From positions 202,554,001 through 202,618,000 of the forward strand of contig JBITNC010000001.1 of NCBI GenBank assembly GCA_050084985.1: a stretch of DNA of 64,000 bases, read 5' to 3'. Every line of letters starts with the position of its first letter. Position 1 is the first letter of the stretch. The DNA comes from Nageia nagi. Taxonomy: Eukaryota > Pinophyta. The translations under genes and the position numbers were made by a program. Below, piece by piece: positions 10,031-22,439 of the stretch. Under the pieces are notes generated by a model. The model saw only the letters and a program-made list of their open reading frames with translations. It was not told where the DNA came from and did no database searches.

Positions 10031-11600
10031 ACAATGACACCTACACCTAATACCCCTTATTCTCCTTACAAGATATCCTCACCTCATGTTAATAGCTCCT
10101 AGGGTTAGGAATATTAGGTTGATCATTCATCTCCCAAGCATGGTTAAAATCATTGTTAGAGAAATATTATGATACTCCCAAAAGTAAGAGTTAGTTTATA
10201 GGTATGGTTATGGATATGCAACCTAGGTACCACCAATTTTCATTCCCATAAGACTCTAATGTAGCTAAAAGGTTCGAAAGAATAATGAAGAGTTGGATGA
10301 GTCCTTCAAGTAAAATCAAAAGTGGATCTCAAGAAATGAAATCATGTGGCTTAATTATTGATGCCCAAAAAACCTTACCTATGTCTTCCCAAGATCAAAA
10401 AATCTTGGTTGACCTAATACAACATAATTTCAAGGTAAACACTATGTGATTTAATTTTATTTTATTCATAGAAATCATTTTTCATAAATTCTAATTTTAA
10501 TTCTACTTTTACTCTTTCTTGCATATGATCATGCTGAATCAGAATCAACATGTAAGTCTTTATTATTGTCAACCATAGCTAATCAATATGATGTAGGGGA
10601 AAATTAGAATCATAATATTGGGCATAGAATTTAAGATCAATGTTAAACTTTATAATAAATACATTAATGTTCATTTTGATTTTCACAACTAGGATTGTAG
10701 TTAAGATTTTTGTACTCTTTTTACTATTTGCATATGTAGACAAATATGATATTATTAGTAAATTAATGGTGAAGGCATACCTTAGCAACCAAATGAGTTA
10801 TTTATATCCTCTATATGGATCTGAGATATTATTACATGTATTTTATTTCATCATAATAGTTGAGTTGTGTATGACCTGAGTTGTGTATGTCCTATGTATG
10901 GATTTGAGTTATTAGCATCATAATATCTAAGTTACTGGTATCATAATATCTATGAGAATTTCTTAAGAAAAATATACCTAAAGAATGAGAGTAGTAAAGA
11001 AAATATTATGAGAAAAATATGCATAAATAATTTTAGGGATGAAAATATTATTAACATAATGAGAAAAGAAAACAAGACATGAAAGAAATGAAATAAATGT
11101 GGAAAGGAGGCACAAAAGCTTGTAATAAACAAGACATAGTTACATGTCTAAATGTCCTACTCATGCATGGTTAAATTAAATACAATAAATGAGAAAAGAA
11201 AAGAAAATCCTTACAATTTCATGGTTAAAATTCCTACTATAAAAGGAAACAAGACATCACATAAATTAAAAAAGGTGCTATAGAAGTCTGTAATAAATCT
11301 TCAACATAAAGTAATTATAGGCAATCATTCATGCAAGTGGATAATCCCTATTAAAAAGAGTCGATAAAGGATATGCAACCCTTTATCTCCCCAACTTGAT
11401 TTATATTGAAAGAGCATAGGAACCAAGATCATTATTTTCTAATGGAAGTATGGGTAATCATGATTTTGACTCGTATACCTACTCAATGTTAGATTGAAAA
11501 TGGAGCTTACATTTATAATGAACCCTAATATATACCATTATTCATGAAACCTAATATATTTGAAGATCCATATAATTTACTGATCATAAACCACATTCAA
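10031..11600. other. No gene seen beyond a possible MULE tail
   Basis: AT-rich, low-complexity sequence. The first 400 bases may be the C-terminal tail of the MULE relic. The rest has only chance frames. Confidence 0.45.
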
Positions 11601-11619
11601 TGATCATGAACCATATTAT

Positions 11620-11830
11620 ATACATCCATACATTATCCTTATATATGCCCACAATATAATGTATCATATATATGCCCATCATATATATTTATATATGCCC
11701 ATCATATATCTTTATATACATCCATCATATATCTTTAATGTAACATTATTGATGTTTGCCATACACACCCATCATATATTCTTATATATGGTCATAGTAT
11801 ATTTATATATATGCCCATGATATATCTATA
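11620..11830 (+). repeat. Minisatellite of TATATGCCCATCATATAT-type units
   Basis: Seven or eight units such as TATATATGCCCATCATATAT and TATATACATCCATCATATAT follow one another with short TTTA or CTTTA spacers. The core is the reverse complement of the unit at 4466-4990 and matches the orientation at 27000-27540. Here the units are more regular and closely packed, so this is a third locus of the same motif family. Confidence 0.65.
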
Positions 11831-11869
11831 TGCAATTGTAAGCTATTTATCTCATGAAAAGGTCATGCT

Positions 11870-12260
11870 TATGAAAGCAACAAAACCATTGAAGGGTTCA
11901 TAAAATAGCATGTATGATTTGTATTGCATTATTTCCTAGTTATGAATTCAAAAAAACCATTGAAAGGTTTAGCATGAATGAATTGTGATACATTATTCAT
12001 GGTTATGAATGCAGCATTACCATTGCAAATTCTATATTAAACAATATTGTAATTAAAACATAGAATTTGTACCCAGACTTTTATAGCTCTATTATTCATA
12101 AAATAACATGTATTATTTCTTATTATGAATTTGTTAGAACCATTAAAAGGTTCAACATGAATGACTTATAATGCATTATTGGTTGTTATGAATGACTCGT
12201 AAATAATATTACAATTAAAACATAAAATTTGGGCCCAGATTTCTATAGCTCTATTATTTA
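11870..12260 (+). repeat. Diverged tandem repeat of about 165 bp
   Basis: A unit containing ACCATTGAA(A)GGTT..., a GTATGATTTGTATTGCATTA-like stretch, and AATTAAAACATA(G/A)AATTTG followed by CCCAGA..T.TATAGCTC occurs two to three times. The clearest pair lies at about 12045-12100 and 12206-12265. No coding frame goes with it. Confidence 0.55.
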
Positions 12261-13505
12261 TAATTGTATAAGAGTTGTAAAAATTAGTTCAATATGATGA
12301 CTATGTACAAAAAGGTGCTTTTACAAATACTCCATCAATATATGTAAATAATATTTGAAAAAATTAATGAAGCAACATTTACCTTATAGAGTCATAAACA
12401 CAATCAATTATATAGTCATACACATAATTATATATTCAATGTCAATTATACATAGTCAAATATACACATCAAATATAAATTATTGTTCTAAATTTTATCA
12501 TCATAAACATAATGATGGCAAAAATATAGAGATTCAAATATACAATGTATGTATTTTAATCATAATTACAATTACAAAGTCTTATCTAGGATTATACATG
12601 GAAAATGGGACGGGAATGAAGCATATTTTTTTGTTGTGTGTGAAGAAGCCACATATGAAATATGAATGAGTGGACCTTTTTCATCTCTAGTCTCATTAAC
12701 ATCAAAATAAAATTTATTGAGTTGTGCTTGTAAAACATTATTTATATTTTCCTCCATGATTTTCACTGCTCTCTATTATTCCCATGTAGTGGGATGGTTT
12801 CAAATATAGGCAAGTATTCTTCCTTATATTTTTTTGCCTCCATAAGCATTTTGTTATGTAGAGTCATGTATTAAGTCATTCTGATGGCTTTATATTTAAA
12901 TCTCTTCATTGTGACTAATTCCTTTATGTCTCCATTATCCACTCCAAGGGTTACATGCCATAAAATTTAAAAGTCATAAGTTGCCACATCAAAAGTAAAA
13001 TAAAGTGCATTATACATCAAATCAAAGTAAACAACAACATACAAATTTGCATATTAGAAATATTCAAAATAAACTAAACTAAGCTAAACTACATTAATCA
13101 ATTTTATAGTACAATTTTTATTTACATCAATAAATACTTATTAATTTATGTTGTAACCTATTACACATAGAAAATTTTGAGGTAGTAAAATATCCTATGA
13201 GTATTTTACACGTGATATTTTGAAATATCACCTCTTGAAATGACTTGTTCCCTTTTTTTCCTTATTTGCTAGTGAGGTAAAATTCATAGGTGGCTTTTTC
13301 CCTCTAAGAGAAAGATTGGAATTATACCAAGCATCTCTCTTGCCTTCATTCCTTTTGATAGCAAGAGGATTTATCCTCGTGGTTAGTCTAGATCTATATC
13401 TAAGATCTAGTGCCTTCCTGAATGCTCATTTGTTACCTTTTGGTATGTTTGATTCATTAATTTCTTACATGAGAGAAGGATTAAAACAATGTTGTTAGGT
13501 TGAGG
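12261..13505. other. No gene seen
   Basis: AT-rich sequence with only short open frames of no recognisable family. Some charged minus-strand frames near 12660-12960 are suggestive of old coding sequence but cannot be assigned. Confidence 0.4.
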
Positions 13506-13508
13506 TTA

Positions 13509-14400
13509 CTAAATGCCTAAAACAAGATTTAAAAACACATAAAACATTAATGCAAATACCCACCTATTTTTTTCATCCTTCACTTTTATGAGAGTGAAAT
13601 CGATCATCAAATTCCTAGTTAGGTTGATGTTACTTAATTCCCTAGCTTTGAATTCAATGACCCATTCATGCACATATTTTTCTATTAAGAACATAGTGAA
13701 GTAATCTTTGCAATACTCCTTACCCTATTTTAATATAGTGTAGTCTTCATCCTCCCATTTTTTCCTTTTTACCTTCTCCCACACTTTTGTCTATTCATCA
13801 AACTTCATAACATATCATTATCTACAATTCTCATCTAGTTTATGGCTAAGAGTATCAAAAATGTAACATGCATGTTCCTCAACCATCAAAATGAAAAACT
13901 GATTAGCCCATGCAACTATGTAAATTCTAGGAGTTTTTGAAATGGCATTCAACCTTTTGTCAATAGTTTTATCCTCTAGTATTTTGAACTTTGCCATTGC
14001 ACCCTTTGGATTAAGGTAGACCTATTTGGAATTCATAAAGTCAACAATCACAAAATTCAACTTATGCTTAAGAATAGATTCCAAATCAAAATGTCCATTT
14101 AAAAAGTTATCTTTGAAGGATAAAATCTCTTTCAACCTATTTCATTCTTCACATCCATGTATCAGTGCATTGAGTTATTTCTGGTTAAGCAAAATACTAA
14201 GGTATGCATGTAAACAACCCACAAGGAGTACACAACAAATTGAACAAACACCCACCCCTCCACCAACTTTTTAATCTATAAAAGTGAAATATATTTGAGA
14301 TTTTAGAACAAGTTTACCATTCAAGTTTGATAATCAAAAATCCTCCCATGTGGCCATAACAGTGCGACTACATTGACTATCATCTTCCTTTGCATGTAAT
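13509..14400 (-). pseudogene. Intronless relic of a plant NT-type C2 domain protein, C-terminal part
   Basis: Reading the minus strand from 14400 gives, in order, an acidic/Ser start (MATWEDF), GVGVCSICCVLLVGCLHAYL, then EEWNRLKEILSFKDNFLNGH with FDLESILKHKL. Further on come RIYIVAWANQFFILMVEEHA and CYIFDTLSHKLDENC, then YVMKFDE and YCKDYFTMFLIEKYVHEW. This order matches what I recall of plant NT-C2 proteins (GEGACTVL..., 'FPDGHFDLETVL', 'VYIVSWNDHFFVLKVE', 'YYIIDTLGERL.EGCNQAYILKFD', then a 'CKEYIKSFLAAIP'-like tail). Several stops interrupt it. There is no gap that looks like an intron, so it may be a retro-copy. It has no relation to the neighbouring transposon relics. Family call from memory, not from a search. 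Confidence 0.55.
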
Positions 14401-14734
14401 TCTTGATTGTCCTATTCTTATGCATGATAAAGAAAATTATGATTCCCTTAGACTCAAATAAATCTATTGAAAAAATATGTGCAATATTTTATTTATATAA
14501 CAATTCATGGCTACATAAAGCTACCCTTAAACATTATTAAGCATAGATGGACATAGTTTGTGGGGATCATTATAAGCGCCCTTTCTAAAAACTAACTTAG
14601 GAAATTTTAAGATAATTAGATTCATATTAGAGATGACTTTAAATAAAAATTTAAAAAATATGAAGGCAAATTTGAAGTTGGAGAAACAAAACTATAGATT
14701 TGTTTAGCAAATTTTAGAAGTCATTTTTTCATGG

Positions 14735-14900
14735 TAGCAGATTAAGGACTTATACTAAGTTGGCATAGTGATTGTAGAAGGCTACCACCTAATGGTATTA
14801 GGCCATCATCAGAAGATAGCAAGCAATTAGTAGCATGTTGTTACTTCATAGTAGAAAGATATCATTGCATGCTAGTAGGATGTCATCGCTTCCACCATGT
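14735..14900 (+). repeat. GTAGCAT/CTACCA palindromic repeat cluster, copy 1
   Basis: The stretch is packed with short words and their inverses: GTAGCAG, GTAGAAGGCTACCACC, TAATGGTATTAGG, TTAGTAGCATG and GCATGCTAGTAGGATG. The same vocabulary returns at 16520-16615 and 21640-21990. AT-rich sequence without genes lies on both sides, from 14401 to about 15260. Confidence 0.5.
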
Positions 14901-15259
14901 GTTCACTATTACATCATGGTGTCATGTGTTAATTACCTATATATAAGCAATATATGACTCATTTTCTTCATTCTATCATTTTTTCCACCTATCTAGAGCT
15001 ATCATTTTTCTACAAAATCCTATCTCTAGCCTATAGTAGGATACCATGTGCTTTACTTTTTCATTAAATAAGATTTAGGTGGTAATTTTTTATTATTCTA
15101 ACCTGTCAAAGCTATCATTTTCTTTTTTTTTCCTACAATATTTTACTTTTAGCTACATTTTTTAATCTTTTTACTAGCATGTTTAACTCTCCTATAAAAT
15201 CTCATCTCTCATCATCCACCAACCGTCAATTTTCATATAGGAATTTATCATGTCCTAGT

Positions 15260-18074
15260 ATTTTATCTTTTTTACCCCATATTGTTACTCAGAATGGGTG
15301 GACCAGATAAGGTTTAGAGGGCTTATTTTTATGCCTCAATTTGAAATATATTCTAATTTATTGTACTATATTATGTCAACTTATGATAGAAAATAAGCAA
15401 GGTTTTATGCGGTTACAGAATCAAGGAGCTTTTCCTTTGGTATTTCTCCTATAGACATAAGTCAATTGATTAGTTTATGCATCATGTGATGATGTATTCA
15501 AATCTAAAGCTCTCTTATCTCTAGAAGATAAAATATTTTTAGAGGAAACTTAACACATTCAAATTGACTTGATTGGTAAGTTATTTTTAAAATTTTATTT
15601 TAATCAACTTTATCTATTAATGTATAACTAAAAGTTACTTTATTAATTATTTTCATCTTTTTATGTAGAATATCAAAAAAAAGAGGAATAGTGTACAAAA
15701 ATTTCCCAAATGATTACTTCAAAGCAATCTATGAATTTTTTCAATCCAAAATTATTTTGATTTGCAAGGCAAAACATCATATATTCCATTATGGTCTATA
15801 GTTTACATCCTTCATTTGTTGAATGATCAAAAATTTGACTAGTGTTCATATATTTCAGATAGAATTAAACATGATCTTTTCTTTGCCATTAAAAATGATA
15901 TTATTTATATAGCATGTAAAAATTATATTTTGGCTTTTTATTATGAAGTTTTTTATAATATAATAAATATAGCTCTAATTCCAATAGTGTTAGATTCACA
16001 AATGAGTGCATTGACTTTACTAATAGAGGAAGTTTTGGTATTTATAAATAATAATTATTTTAGACTTTAAGTTAATATGTTTATTTAAAATTTTATGAAT
16101 ATTAACCAAATTATATTATTTCAATGTCAGGATAAACAAACATCAAAGAAAAGGGAAGTAGCATTTAGAGGAGTTCATCCTGAAGGCGATGGTGATAACA
16201 AGTCCATAGATACTTTTAGTCTATTAATATTTAGAAGATTCTCTACTAGGAGGATAAGGAATGTATAACCTTGTGTTGTTGGTGAATTTTCAATGAATAC
16301 AACTATTTTTTACTATAATTGACATTTTTTTATTCAATTATTAATATTATTTAAACTTTTGAATAAACTTTTATGGTTGTACAAGAAGGTAATGTTGGTA
16401 CTCCTAGGACAAGCTATCTTGAAAGGACTTCAAATTTTGATGTTGGAAAAGAAGTCCTATGCATTGAAGGTCCAACACAAGGAGGTAAAATTGTTATTTT
16501 TTTATGCCTATGTAATGTAATGGTGTTACTATATAGTAGCATTATGCTACCATGTAGTAGCATCATGCCACCATATGGTAGTATGTTGGCACCTCATGAC
16601 AACATGTAACCTTATAATAATACTATATAACCATGTGTGTTCTATTTAAGTATTTGTAATACTGACTTTAAGTCTATGAATATATGTTTTCAAATTTCCA
16701 TTCAATTCCTATTCCAATTATCATAGTTCCAGATCAAGATATGGTAGATTCACCTAATCAACCAATTCAAACTATATACTCTACACCTTCGTTAGGTAAC
16801 TATTTTTGGATTTATTTAATCTAAACATGTTGTCTCATATAAATGAATTCATATTTTATAATATACAATTTTTTGATACTGGTGGCAAGTCAAGTTCTCA
16901 AAAAAGGAGGTCACCCATGCCTCCACCACCTGTTCCACATCTAGTCTCCATAAGAAGAGTAGGAAAATGACTAAATTTACAATAAGATAATCCTTTCATG
17001 AGACACAAAATATTTAAATTATTAGGAATATCTTCTTTTCTTGATTTTTATTTAGAGGATGTACAAAGTGTTGATATTTCTAGTTTGCAAAATATACCAT
17101 TGGATGTGGATTATTTAGGGACTAATAATGGTTCAAATCCTTTATTAAGGACTCATGATATTATTTAGAGTCAAGTTAATGTTTTTCATCCTCAATAGAT
17201 AATTATTGCACCACCTCCACAAAATATGGAGGACATTGATTATAAAATGAATGATGAACTATCATACTTTCCATTGAATGCACTTGTTTCAAATGATACT
17301 TTGGTACAGGTAAATGACATTGTATTGGATAACATTAATACTTTAAAGAAATAGGAATTAAATGCCAAAGCATTGATAAAAAAATTAATACTCATTATCA
17401 CAATCATTCTCAACATGATTCTTTGTATAAATTGGTTAAGAATGAACATACCAAAATAGAAATTTTAAGGGCTCAAGCACAAGCAGGTTCAATCAATGTA
17501 CAAAGTGGATATGATAATAACATAATGGCTATTATGTGTAACCATTTGGAAAATTTAAATGCAAAGGCTCAAGCTTATTTTGACCTTTGATCAAGAAATA
17601 AGAATTTGGTAAAGATTGCAAAGGCCCAAAAGGAACAAGCTAAGGTAACAAAGTGCGTTCCTAATTCCAATCTTTACATATTTTTTATGTTTTAAAAATC
17701 TTTTCATATTTATGTTCATGAATTTTATAATGTTATTTAATTATATGCGAGGTATGATAAATTGGTAAAAGATGTTAAAATGTTTAAAATTCATTTGAAA
17801 ACTATAAAAAAAGTATTAGTATGACCATTCAAATAAATGATGAAATGGCCCAATTAAACAAAATGAATAATGCTTATATTATGAAAATCAACTTGATCTA
17901 GATATATTATGGAAAGAGAAAACCACTATAGATTTGATTTTGCTTTCATCAAATAATGCACCTACTTCAAAAAGAAATATATTATGCAATCTTGTCGAAG
18001 CAGTTGATCTTATTGGTATTTCATCATATGAGCCAAAGGATTTAAGAGGAAGAGAAGGGGGAGAGGAATATTAA
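15260..18074 (+). pseudogene. Unrecognised multi-exon coding relic with coiled-coil C-terminus
   Basis: Coding-like pieces on the plus strand are separated by AT-rich gaps that look like introns. They include LCQLMIENKQGFMRLQNQGA near 15370-15430, QEGNVGTPRTSYLERTSNFD near 16381-16440, and KRRSPMPPPPVPHLVSIRRV near 16903-16965. After that come DISSLQNIPLDVDYLGTNNG near 17073-17130, a Lys/Glu/Gln-rich helical stretch (ILRAQAQAGSINVQSGYDNN, then MAIMCNHLENLNAKAQAYFD) to 17590, and a last piece with NLVEAVDLIGISSYEPKDLR ending at a TAA at 18074. The proline-rich then coiled-coil layout suggests the C-terminal accessory half of a larger plant protein, possibly transposon-borne. Stops occur throughout. 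I cannot name the family. Confidence 0.4.
16520..16615 (+). repeat. GTAGCAT palindromic repeat cluster, copy 2
   Basis: GTAGCATTATGCTAC is palindromic apart from its centre. It is followed by GTAGTAGCATCATGCCACCA and TATGGTAGTATGTTGGCACC. The cluster sits in a presumed intron of the relic gene. Confidence 0.55.
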
Positions 18075-18104
18075 TTTGATTTGTTACTATTAAGACATTT
18101 CTAC

Positions 18105-18600
18105 TACTTTTATGATTTTTGTATTTACTATTAATACTAATTTTATGGTTTTTATAGTTACTATTAAGACTACTTTGATGGTTTCTATGATCTTTGAATG
18201 TTATGATTTAATGTTATGTTATGGTTGAAATTTATGTAATGGTTATGTTATGTTTGAAATTTATGTTATGGTTGAGTTTTATGTAATGTTAAGTTATGGT
18301 TGAAATTTATGTAATGGTTATGTTATATTTGAAATTTATGTTATGGTTGAATTTTATGTAATGTTAGTTTATGGTTGAAATTTATGTAATAGTTGAAAGT
18401 TATATTATGTTATGGTTGAATGTTATGTTATGTGTGAAATTGAAATATTATGTTTTATTAAATTTAAATAGATGATATATAAATGTTTGAATGTTATGTT
18501 ATAGTTGAATTTTATGTAATGGTTGAATGCTATGTTATAACTAAATTTTATGTAATGGTTGAAATATTATGTTTGTTCAAATTTATATAGTTGATATAAA
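18105..18600 (+). repeat. Minisatellite of TTATGTTATGGTTGAAATT-type units
   Basis: About twenty imperfect units built from TTATGTTATGGTTGAA(A/T)TTTATGTAATG run through this stretch, with unit length drifting between roughly 18 and 27 bases. It begins just after the stop of the relic gene upstream. It has no coding potential. Confidence 0.75.
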
Positions 18601-18769
18601 AATATTTAATTTAAAAAAATATTTTAATGTTTCATTAAAAAAAATACTTTATACAAAAATAACCTATAACAATTATTTTAGATAAAAAATACAAATATAC
18701 TAATTGAAATTATAATCCACTAATAAAAAGTAACAAATTTGATTAGCAAAGAAAACTCTAAGATCCATA

Positions 18770-19794
18770 ACTATAAGTATTTGAAATTTGAACCCTTCAG
18801 TAATATGTTTTACTCAAGTATTTCAAATTCAAAGTTTTTGGTAACCTATTCTATTTTACCCTTTATTGTTGTTGGTGTGTACATTTCTATTGGAGCATTT
18901 TTTTAATAATTAACTACACCTCTCCTTTCTAAACCAAAAAACCAAAGATCCACTACCCTTTCTATAGGAAAAGAATCCAAACCATAAGAGGAAACATATA
19001 ATCTAATACATGTATCCAAGTTTTATCTAATTTATTTAGAAGCTTGAATTTAATAAAATATAAAGCATTGAATACCCTTTCATCTTCAATAGAATCCAAA
19101 ATCATTATTTAACACAATTCATATAATTTGAAATACTCACTAATATTATCTCAAAAAACATAACTTGGATAGAGTTTTAACCAAAGATGTTTAATGGCAC
19201 CATTTTTGTTGGTTTTGATAATAGAGAGTATTACTCAATCATAAAAAGTCCAAAATGGTTGGCTTATTTTGTCAAAAACTCTTTATTTAAAATACCATAA
19301 TTTTTTTTTCCATTTATTTATACAAGTTTACCAAAATATGTTCTAAGAATTACCATATATTTATGAAATAAGTCATGAATTAACTGTTCACCATTACTTA
19401 TATCCTAAAATTTAGGATTCACAATTGCCATTGATTCAAGTAAAGCATCTTGTTGAAATCATTCATGAATGTCATTAGTTAAGGTTGTACAAATATTTCT
19501 CAAGTCAACACATGTTTCATAAATACAATTATCAAAAATAATATGATTTACATGTTCATCTTCATATTCTGCTCTAACCAAATCCCTTTATATATTTTGA
19601 ACATACAATGATGTCAACTTTCCTTTCACCTCTATACAAACATGATCATTGATATTAAATTTTAAAAAAATGTTTGGATCTTTAAGATTTGTTAAAGTTT
19701 TCCATATTTGAAATAAAGGACCTTTAAAACTGTCTACACCTATATAAAGCATATCCAAAGATAAATATACTCATTTTCTCAAAGACATGAAATC

Positions 19795-19833
<39 letters not shown>

Positions 19834-21135
19834 AGCATTTTTCACTAAAGTATTGATTTCCTATAACATTGGAAGAATTCCATATAATGTTAGCAATATT
19901 TGAAAGTCTATCAAATGGAATAGTAAATATTTTGCTTTATCAATCACACTACAATGTTCATACATATAACTAGTTAAAGATGGATATTTAATCAAAACTC
20001 TTTTTGTTGGTTCATACAATGAAATCCATCTTGTATCATTATACTTTAAAATCTTATTTCCATTATTTATTCCAATAGAGAAATTTTTGAACCCTATATC
20101 TTTTTGGGTTTCTTGTGATATATGCATGCAAGTCATGAATAAGCTCTTCTATTTTTGATACACTTATAAAAGTGCTAACAATTCTATATGCAAGGTTCAT
20201 TCTATGCACCATGTAATGAATGGGAATCATATAAGGATCTATTGAAGTCTATAATCTAACACAAAGATCATTCCAATTGCCTTGCATTATTGATGCACTA
20301 TCTACTCCAACACATATCAATTTTGTAGTAATTTCATAATCATCCATTCCAACAAAATCTATTAAGTTAGAAATAACTAACTTGTAAAGATTTTTTGCAT
20401 TGCAATTTTTATCCATTTTATGAACATTTAATATATATGGTGTCCTACAATTATTCTAAAAAGTGTATACATGCATGCAAACCCATGAAGTATTATCCAG
20501 TGTTGTAACTTCATCAAGTGAAAGTGAAATAAATTATGATTCCTGTAATTTTGTCATTGAAATTCTTAACCTCAACCATCAAAAAATATTTTTCCATTTC
20601 CCAAGAACTTATATCTAACCAATATTTTTGTAATATATTATGTAATCCAACTTTTTGATATAAAATTTTAAAATTTATAATAGGTATACCATGTTTAAGA
20701 ATATGAAAGATAGTACAAAATTGAGTAAATTTTGCTAACCTTTTTGCATCACTATTTTTTTCAAACTGTATTTCTAGTGTTCCACATTTCTTTTATAGAT
20801 ATTATTTTTCTTTCATGTACCTCTCATATTCTACCTTATATTGTAAGTGTTGTACTCATCTCTAATTTTATCCCTCCAACACTTAATTGTTTTTCCATTT
20901 TCATATATTTTATTGTAATATCATTTATCACAATATTTTTGTATTGTATTTACTTTTAGTTGCATTCTATGTTCTCTTTTTGTTGCCTAAAAATATATCT
21001 TACATTTGCATTTTGTTGGATCATTTCCATTACTAGGATCAATTAGTTCAATGAATGGATATTTTGCTACCCAATCAACCTGGAAAACTCTTCCAATAGT
21101 CCATTTCACACTTCATTTTCTTTTAAACTTTCAAA
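18770..21135 (-). pseudogene. hAT-type transposase relic, near full length
   Basis: The minus strand can be read almost from end to end as a hAT-family transposase with scattered stops and frameshifts. From the right: SVKWTIGRVFQVDWVAKYPF then IELIDPSNGNDPTKCKCKI, a BED-finger-like N-terminus, at 21005-21115. ATKREHRMQLKVNTIQKYCD follows near 20930-20990. PIHYMVHRMNLAYRIVSTF comes with SVSKIEELIHDLHAYI near 20120-20230. The open stretch 19861-20136 has DTRWISLYEPTKRVLIKYPS, matching the 'RW.S....RVL..W..L' signature. Towards the C-terminus MLYIGVDSFKGPLFQIWKTL and a FHKYMVILRTYFGKL segment (19340-19390) continue the order. It resembles the plant hAT lineage with 'HC.AHR.NL' and 'RW.S' blocks. 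No terminal inverted repeats or target duplication were identified. 21136-21640 holds no clear gene. Confidence 0.65.
19797..19830 (+). repeat. (AT)17 microsatellite inside the hAT relic
   Basis: A pure AT run of 34 bases inside the transposase relic, evidently expanded after the element died. Confidence 0.9.
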
Positions 21136-21639
21136 TATTTTATTATGTAGATCTATCTATAAATTTTTCTATACATTTTTTTGAACTTTTTTTTCATGGA
21201 TGGGTTAGGATTATCATCATATTAAGGTGGTCCATTTATAGGGTACTCAATTGTAAGTGGTTCTACATCAATCGGAACAAAAACATCATCAAGTGGTACA
21301 TGATTATTGGGGTTTTTTATTTTTCATTATTAGATGGTACATCATCATCATCACAAGGTATTTTCAATATATTGAAGATAATACATTTGAAATTTCAAGT
21401 TTTACATTAAAAATTACAAATAAAAAAAGTACCTATATCAATTGCATATGTTTATTGAGTTCCTTCATTTTTTGATTATCTATTAGCAAAATAATATAAT
21501 ATATCATTTTTTCTTCCCTTTTACTATTGTTCTTAGAGTCCATAGTATCTGTAATTAACATCTGAATAAAAAAATTTAATATTATACCAAATAGATGAAA
21601 ATTATAAAGCTATTGCATAGATACTACCATCATTTGCAA

Positions 21640-21990
21640 GTAGTCTATTTTTAGGTAGTAGTAGGATGCTAGTGGATGATAATAGGATGCTACTAGATGG
21701 TATTAGGTACTAGTACCTAGTACCACCTAGTAGTGTAGCTACCTCCAAGAAGTAGCAGAATACCATTGGATGGTAGAAGTCTATTATCATACGATAGTAT
21801 CCTGCTACCATTTAAAGGAAGAAAGCCACCATTTGAAGATAGCATGCTACCTTCCAAATGTAGAATAATACCATATTTAAAATATATTATCATATGGAGG
21901 AATATTCCACCATCAAAAGGTAGATACCATCATTCAGGGGTAGATGCAACCTTTCAAAGGCATATGAGACTATTTAAAGGCATCTACTAC
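21640..21990 (+). repeat. GTAGCAT/CTACCA palindromic repeat cluster, copy 3
   Basis: The longest of the three clusters. GGTAGTAGTAGGATGCTAG, AATAGGATGCTACTAGATGG, a perfect 12-base palindrome GGTACTAGTACC at 21706-21717, and units such as GATAGTATCCTGCTACC and AAGATAGCATGCTACC follow one another. It could fold into many small hairpins. The following 22010-22435 is AT-rich without a gene. Confidence 0.6.
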
Positions 21991-22439
21991 CATTTATAGG
22001 TAGATGTGAATTACAAATATTACAAAATATAATAAGATTTAGAATAAGATCTCCTTGATTATCACAACTCTTTTTATATCCTATAGGCTTTGTTGATATG
22101 CTTGTTCAAAGGAGATCTAGAAGAAAATAATAATGGATGTATCAAATTTATTATTTAGAGTAAGGTATTTATATGGGGTGATGTAATCAAAATATAAATA
22201 ATAATTTGTAATTTTAAGACAAACTTGACTATTTATTATTTCAAAATAATGGAAATTTAATAAAAATTTAATTTAAAATTTAAATTTGACTTGGTTACTC
22301 GGGCCAAAAAATAATAATAATAAAAAAGTTTGGCAACATGGATATTGTTCTAATCCAAAAAAATTATCAGTTTCCATTTTTTAGAATTTCTAAAATTAGC
22401 TTATTATTGAATATTTGTGGTTAAAATTATCCCTAATAG

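Noticed and set aside
12355-12766. Open frames on both strands
   Set aside because: Ile/Asn/Tyr-rich translations typical of AT-rich non-coding DNA.
21006-21410. 134-codon plus-strand frame
   Set aside because: It overlaps the BED-like N-terminus of the hAT relic on the minus strand, which explains the region better.
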